Assembly: GCA_031420415.1 (NCBI GenBank)
Contig: JANOMT010000028.1
Coordinates: forward strand, 16,917-80,916
DNA from: JANYGA01 sp031420415
Lineage (GTDB): Bacteria; Vulcanimicrobiota; Vulcanimicrobiia; Vulcanimicrobiales; Vulcanimicrobiaceae
Length of the DNA stretch: 64,000 nt
Direction of reading: 5' to 3'
The notes under the pieces are model-generated. The model made no database searches. It worked only from the letters and a program-made list of their open reading frames with translations, and was not told where the DNA came from. The translations under genes and the position numbers were made by a program. This document shows positions 61,036 to 64,000 of the stretch, in pieces. Numbering within the stretch: the first letter of the stretch is position 1; the number at the start of each line of letters is the position of its first letter.

Positions 61036-61415
61036 TGGCACGTATTTCCGGCATCGATCTCCCGCGCGAGAAGCGGATCGAGATCGCCCTCACGTACATC
61101 TTTGGCATCGGTCTCCCAACCGCGCAGAAACTGCTCGCGCGCACGGGCGTCGATCCGAACACGCGCGTGAAGAACCTCACCGAAGACGATGAGAAGAAGC
61201 TGCGCGAAGCAATCGACGGCCAGATCAAAGTCGAAGGCGACCTGCGTCGTGAAGTCGCGGGCCACATCAAACGGTTGACGGATATCGGCTGCTATCGCGG
61301 TTTGCGTCATCGTCGCGGTCTGCCGGTTCGCGGCCAGCGCACGAAGACCAACGCCCGCACGCGTAAGGGTCCGAAAAAGACGGTCGGCGCGAAGAAAAAA
61401 GCAACCAAGAAATAG
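61035..61415 (+). CDS. rpsM: 30S ribosomal protein S13
   Basis: This 126-residue S13 in the 30S head contacts the P-site tRNA and L5. ARISGIDLPREKRIEIAL, a helix-two-turn-helix, and GLRHRRGLPVRGQRTKTNARTRKGPKK at the C-terminus (split) are typical. It is the last gene of the operon here; the usual rpsK-rpsD-rpoA-rplQ do not follow. Confidence 0.96.
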   Translation: MARISGIDLPREKRIEIALTYIFGIGLPTAQKLLARTGVDPNTRVKNLTEDDEKKLREAIDGQIKVEGDLRREVAGHIKRLTDIGCYRGLRHRRGLPVRGQRTKTNARTRKGPKKTVGAKKKATKK

Positions 61416-61449
61416 CCGTCGCGCGATCGGGCGCAAAGCGATGGTCAAC

Positions 61450-61475
61450 GGGGGTCGGTGTTCGCACCGACTCCC
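61450..61475 (+). terminator. Stable UUCG hairpin after rpsM, possible terminator
   Basis: An 11-bp GC-rich stem (61450-61460 with 61465-61475, one G-U pair) is capped by a UUCG tetraloop, 35 bp after the rpsM stop. No U-run follows, so it may protect the 3' end or mark a Rho-linked end rather than a classic intrinsic terminator. Confidence 0.5.
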
Positions 61476-61587
61476 GCGTCGTCGTCCGCAAGCGTTTCGC
61501 TGCGTTTCGGTTGCCCGGAGTGCCGTCCTTAATCGAAGTAATTCGCGGTAGGCTGTGACTTTATGAGGGATCGCGGGGCTTTTGTCG

Positions 61588-61616
61588 TTGTCCTTGGTTT
61601 CGAGGCATGGTAAATT
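61588..61616 (+). promoter_or_regulatory. Putative promoter of the sulfite reductase gene
   Basis: TTGTCC (61588-61593) and TAAATT (61611-61616) are 17 bp apart. A start near 61623 would give a leader of about 160 nt before the reductase gene. Confidence 0.55.
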
Positions 61617-61694
61617 CGTGGCAAGTATGATTCGTTGCTGTTGTCGTTGTGTATGCAGTGCCTGCGTCCTTGGGATGCTAGGGCGAGTCGTCAT

Positions 61695-61722
61695 CTGATC
61701 ATCGCTTCGTGCGTAGGATCAG
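61695..61722 (+). promoter_or_regulatory. Leader hairpin ahead of the terminator
   Basis: CTGATC (61695-61700) pairs with GATCAG (61717-61722), with an inner CGC/GCG pairing around a TTCGT loop. It stands six bases before the terminator stem. With it, the leader has the anatomy of an attenuator or riboswitch, but no known class was recognised. Confidence 0.45.
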
Positions 61723-61728
61723 CGTAAC

Positions 61729-61753
61729 GGCCGCCCATCGGGCGGCCTTTTTT
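61729..61753 (+). terminator. Intrinsic terminator in the leader of the reductase gene
   Basis: A perfect 8-bp stem GGCCGCCC/GGGCGGCC with a 3-nt loop is followed by six T. It lies 28 bp before the reductase start, so it could either end a small RNA or control entry into the gene. Confidence 0.85.
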
Positions 61754-61781
61754 ATTCGAATTCTCAGGGAGTACACGACAC

Positions 61782-63455
61782 GTGGCGCAACCATCGAAAG
61801 TCGAAGCCTTCAAGGCTCAGAGCCGCGGGCTGCGCGGAACGATCGCAACCGAACTCGCCGCTCCGACTGAAAATTTCGGCGATGCCGATATTCAGCTCCT
61901 AAAGTTCCATGGGATATACCAGCAGGAAGACCGAGACGTACGCGTGTCGAGTCGCGGTCCCAATGGCGAGCGCCCGCCGAAGGTGTACTCGTTTATGCTG
62001 CGCACGAAGAGCCCCGGCGGCTACGTTCCGGGCCCGCTCTTTCTCGCGCTCTCAAATCTCTGCGAAACGCATGGAAACGGCTCGATGCGTGTGACGACGC
62101 GCCAGGGCTTCCAACTTCACGGCGTACACAAGTCGGATCTTAAAGAAGTGATCGCAACGATCAACGAGACGCTCGGTTCGACACTCGGCGCGTGCGGCGA
62201 TATCAATCGCAACGTGATGGCGCCGGCGGCTCCGTACGCGACGAAGTCTTATACGATCGCGCGAGAAGCCGCGCACACGATCGCGGAACTCTTGACGCCA
62301 CGGACGGCCGGATATTACGAAATTTGGCAGGACGGCGAAGTCGTGCACTCGAGTGAGACTGAATCCGATCCGCTCTACAAAGACGTGTATCTCCCGCGCA
62401 AATTCAAAATTACGACCGCGGTCCCGGGCGACAACTCCGTCGATCTCTACACGAACGATCTCGCCGTCGTCCCGATCCTCAGCGACGTCGATGTGCTTCT
62501 CGGCTACGATCTTTACGTCGGCGGCGGGCTCGGCAATACCCATCGCAAAGTGGAGACATTCCCGCGGCTCGCCGATGAATTCGGCTTCGTTGAAGCGGCC
62601 GATCTGCTCGCCGTGGTTCGCGCGATCGTGGAAGTGCAGCGCGATTACGGCGACCGGACGAATCGTAAACACGCGCGCCTCAAGTACACGATCGCCGATC
62701 GTGGTCTCGCGTGGTTTAAAGCCGAAGTCGAAAAATACGCGGGTAAAACCGTGCACCCGTTCCGCCCATTGCCCGCGTGGGAGCATCGCGACTATCTCGG
62801 TTGGCACGAGCAGGGCGACGGTCGTCTCTTCGTCGGTCTCAATATCGAAAACGGTCGCGTGAAAGATGACGCGGGCGCACACCTCAAAGCGGCGCTCCAC
62901 GATATCGTTTCGCGTTTCAATCTCGACCTCGTACTCACGCCACAGCACAATGCACTCATCGTCGATATTCCGCGCGAATCGCGCGGTGCGATCGAAGCCA
63001 TTCTCGCCGAACGCGGCGTCCGCCCGATCGAAACGGTCAGCTTGCTCGAACGGCACGCGATGGCTTGCCCCGCCCTACCGACGTGCGGGCTCGCACTCGC
63101 TGAAGCCGAGCGAGCGCTCCCGACGATCGTCGATACGCTCGAGAAACGGCTCGCCGATCTCGGTCTCGGGAACGAACCGATCTCGATTCGGATGACGGGT
63201 TGCCCCAACGGGTGCGCGCGGCCGTATATGGCGGAGATCGGACTCGTGGGCGTGAGTGCGGATAAATATAACGTTTACCTCGGCGGACGTCTCGGCCTCA
63301 CGCATCTCAATAAAATCTACCGCGAGACGGTCGCAACGGCCGACGTCGTCACGTTGCTCGACGAACTCTTCGTCGCATACAAAAACGGTCGTCAGAGCGG
63401 CGAATCATTCGGCGCATTCTGCGACCGCGCGGTACTGGATACGGTCGCAGCCTAA
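61782..63455 (+). CDS. Siroheme sulfite/nitrite reductase
   Basis: This 557-residue protein belongs to the siroheme-4Fe4S sulfite/nitrite reductase family, reducing sulfite to sulfide (or nitrite to ammonia) with six electrons. Cluster ligands are Cys429 and Cys435 (CX5C) and Cys474 and Cys478 (CX3C); the siroheme-side Arg are in MRVTTRQGFQLHG. Two pseudo-symmetric halves are visible. Sulfite reduction for cysteine synthesis is the more likely role because no nitrate/nitrite genes are nearby; ferredoxin or a flavoprotein would supply electrons. The GTG at 61782 is near an AGGGAG box. The leader carries an intrinsic terminator. Confidence 0.9.
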   Translation: MAQPSKVEAFKAQSRGLRGTIATELAAPTENFGDADIQLLKFHGIYQQEDRDVRVSSRGPNGERPPKVYSFMLRTKSPGGYVPGPLFLALSNLCETHGNGSMRVTTRQGFQLHGVHKSDLKEVIATINETLGSTLGACGDINRNVMAPAAPYATKSYTIAREAAHTIAELLTPRTAGYYEIWQDGEVVHSSETESDPLYKDVYLPRKFKITTAVPGDNSVDLYTNDLAVVPILSDVDVLLGYDLYVGGGLGNTHRKVETFPRLADEFGFVEAADLLAVVRAIVEVQRDYGDRTNRKHARLKYTIADRGLAWFKAEVEKYAGKTVHPFRPLPAWEHRDYLGWHEQGDGRLFVGLNIENGRVKDDAGAHLKAALHDIVSRFNLDLVLTPQHNALIVDIPRESRGAIEAILAERGVRPIETVSLLERHAMACPALPTCGLALAEAERALPTIVDTLEKRLADLGLGNEPISIRMTGCPNGCARPYMAEIGLVGVSADKYNVYLGGRLGLTHLNKIYRETVATADVVTLLDELFVAYKNGRQSGESFGAFCDRAVLDTVAA

Positions 63456-63495
63456 CCGGTACGGAGACCGCAGAAGGTAGCTCCAGAGACGACAA

Positions 63496-63526
63496 AAAGC
63501 CCGGTGCGCAACTCGCACCGGGCTTT
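63496..63526. terminator. Bidirectional intrinsic terminator
   Basis: A perfect 13-bp stem (63496-63508 with 63514-63526) with a 5-nt loop carries terminal AAA/TTT and lies between two convergent genes. It can serve both strands. Confidence 0.85.
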
Positions 63527-63542
63527 CCGAGAAGATTTGCGA

Positions 63543-63908
63543 CTACATCTTCATAATCGAGCCCGTCGGTGTGTGTCCCGAGAGCATCTGGATACTATCG
63601 AGATGGCGACCGCCGACACCCTTCTGATCGAAGGTAACGCGGATGCGTTCGCCCTCGTGAATCTTGTGCTTCGCGCTTGCCACGCCGATGCGCGGCAAAA
63701 AGTCGAAGCTCAGGATTTGATGTTCGTGCCCCTCCACGCCCTTGACTTTAATGTTCGTCTCGGATACGTGAACGACCGTGCCATCGAAGGTTCGGTGATC
63801 GGTGTTGGTCACGGCAAGTGCACTGACGGGCGCGCTGAATATTGCTGCAAGCGTTGCGGCCGCAATGGTGATACGCGAATTGGTTATGAAGGCATTTCCT
63901 TTGTTCAT
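63543..63908 (-). CDS. Small exported protein of unknown function
   Basis: This 121-residue protein has a signal peptide (to VSALAV, about residue 32) and a small beta-rich domain (FDGTVVHVSETNIKVKGVEGHE ... GERIRVTFDQKG) that looks like an OB-fold of the DUF5666 kind. Such domains occur in periplasmic proteins of uncertain role. The C-terminus contains His/Met (GRHLDSIQML, GSIMKM), so metal contact is possible. The ATG at 63908 was chosen as the start of the signal peptide. Only 92 bp of upstream sequence remain, with nothing recognised. Confidence 0.65.
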   Translation of the reverse strand: MNKGNAFITNSRITIAAATLAAIFSAPVSALAVTNTDHRTFDGTVVHVSETNIKVKGVEGHEHQILSFDFLPRIGVASAKHKIHEGERIRVTFDQKGVGGRHLDSIQMLSGHTPTGSIMKM

Positions 63909-64000
63909 CGAGCGGTGTGTACCGCAGGACGCCGCATCTCAACCATTGCTGGCGGCCAACCGATAGCCGTCTCCTCGGGCGAATTGACGAGAGCGGCCAA

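Overview
The window comes from a bacterial chromosome with high GC content, many GTG starts and dense gene overlaps. It carries a single-copy ribosomal protein cluster, an outer-membrane-type RND efflux operon, a PASTA kinase, and a very large SARP-type regulator. This mix suggests a diderm, environmental, actinobacteria-like lineage such as Eremiobacterota/WPS-2. That placement is an inference from gene content, not from a phylogeny. No rRNA, tRNA, CRISPR array, intact insertion sequence or phage was seen.

Left part (1-31 kb), mostly housekeeping. A three-gene formate dehydrogenase operon on the minus strand (fdhA-fdhB-nrfD, 5736-588) has an in-frame UGA read as selenocysteine, with a bacterial SECIS hairpin right behind it. 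Then follow an AlkA-like glycosylase, carB, a HiPIP-like Tat-exported iron-sulfur protein, a methyltransferase, a VapBC-like pair, an RND/TolC/HlyD efflux operon (minus), an unknown Cys-rich protein, a class B PBP, a five-PASTA Ser/Thr kinase, and ruvC-ruvA-ruvB. After a bidirectional terminator come an S53 lipoprotein peptidase, glutarate 2-hydroxylase (glaH), a SpoIID-like protein and queA. A lone N-terminal prepilin-peptidase domain and a twice-frameshifted dipeptide-binding-protein pseudogene follow.

Middle part (31-48.5 kb), an accessory region. It is filled with small exported proteins and lipoproteins, many of them duplicated or decaying, around a 1171-residue SARP-NTPase-TPR regulator (42940-39425). 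Eight copies of one promoter element (TCGGAC-N5-TCGGAC, 11-bp period, then 10-12 bp to a TAnnnT -10 box) precede genes here and were noticed nowhere else in the window. This is the architecture expected of SARP binding sites, so I propose a local SARP regulon. It includes a two-domain blue-copper lipoprotein, three lipoprotein or exported-protein families, and a tandem array of about seven paralogous small Cys-containing exported proteins of which about four look intact. At three of the sites the predicted transcription start falls on or next to the start codon, which suggests leaderless mRNAs.

Right part (48.7-64 kb). A sigma70-like promoter and leader hairpin precede a compact ribosomal protein operon: rplC-D-W-B, rpsS, rplV, rpsC, rplP, rpmC, rpsQ, rplN-X-E, rpsN-H, rplF-R, rpsE, rplO, secY, adk, map, rpmJ, rpsM. 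rpsJ, rpmD, infA and the usual rpsK-rpsD-rpoA-rplQ tail are not in their usual places. Then come a promoter plus structured leader with an intrinsic terminator in front of a siroheme sulfite/nitrite reductase, and a small exported protein.
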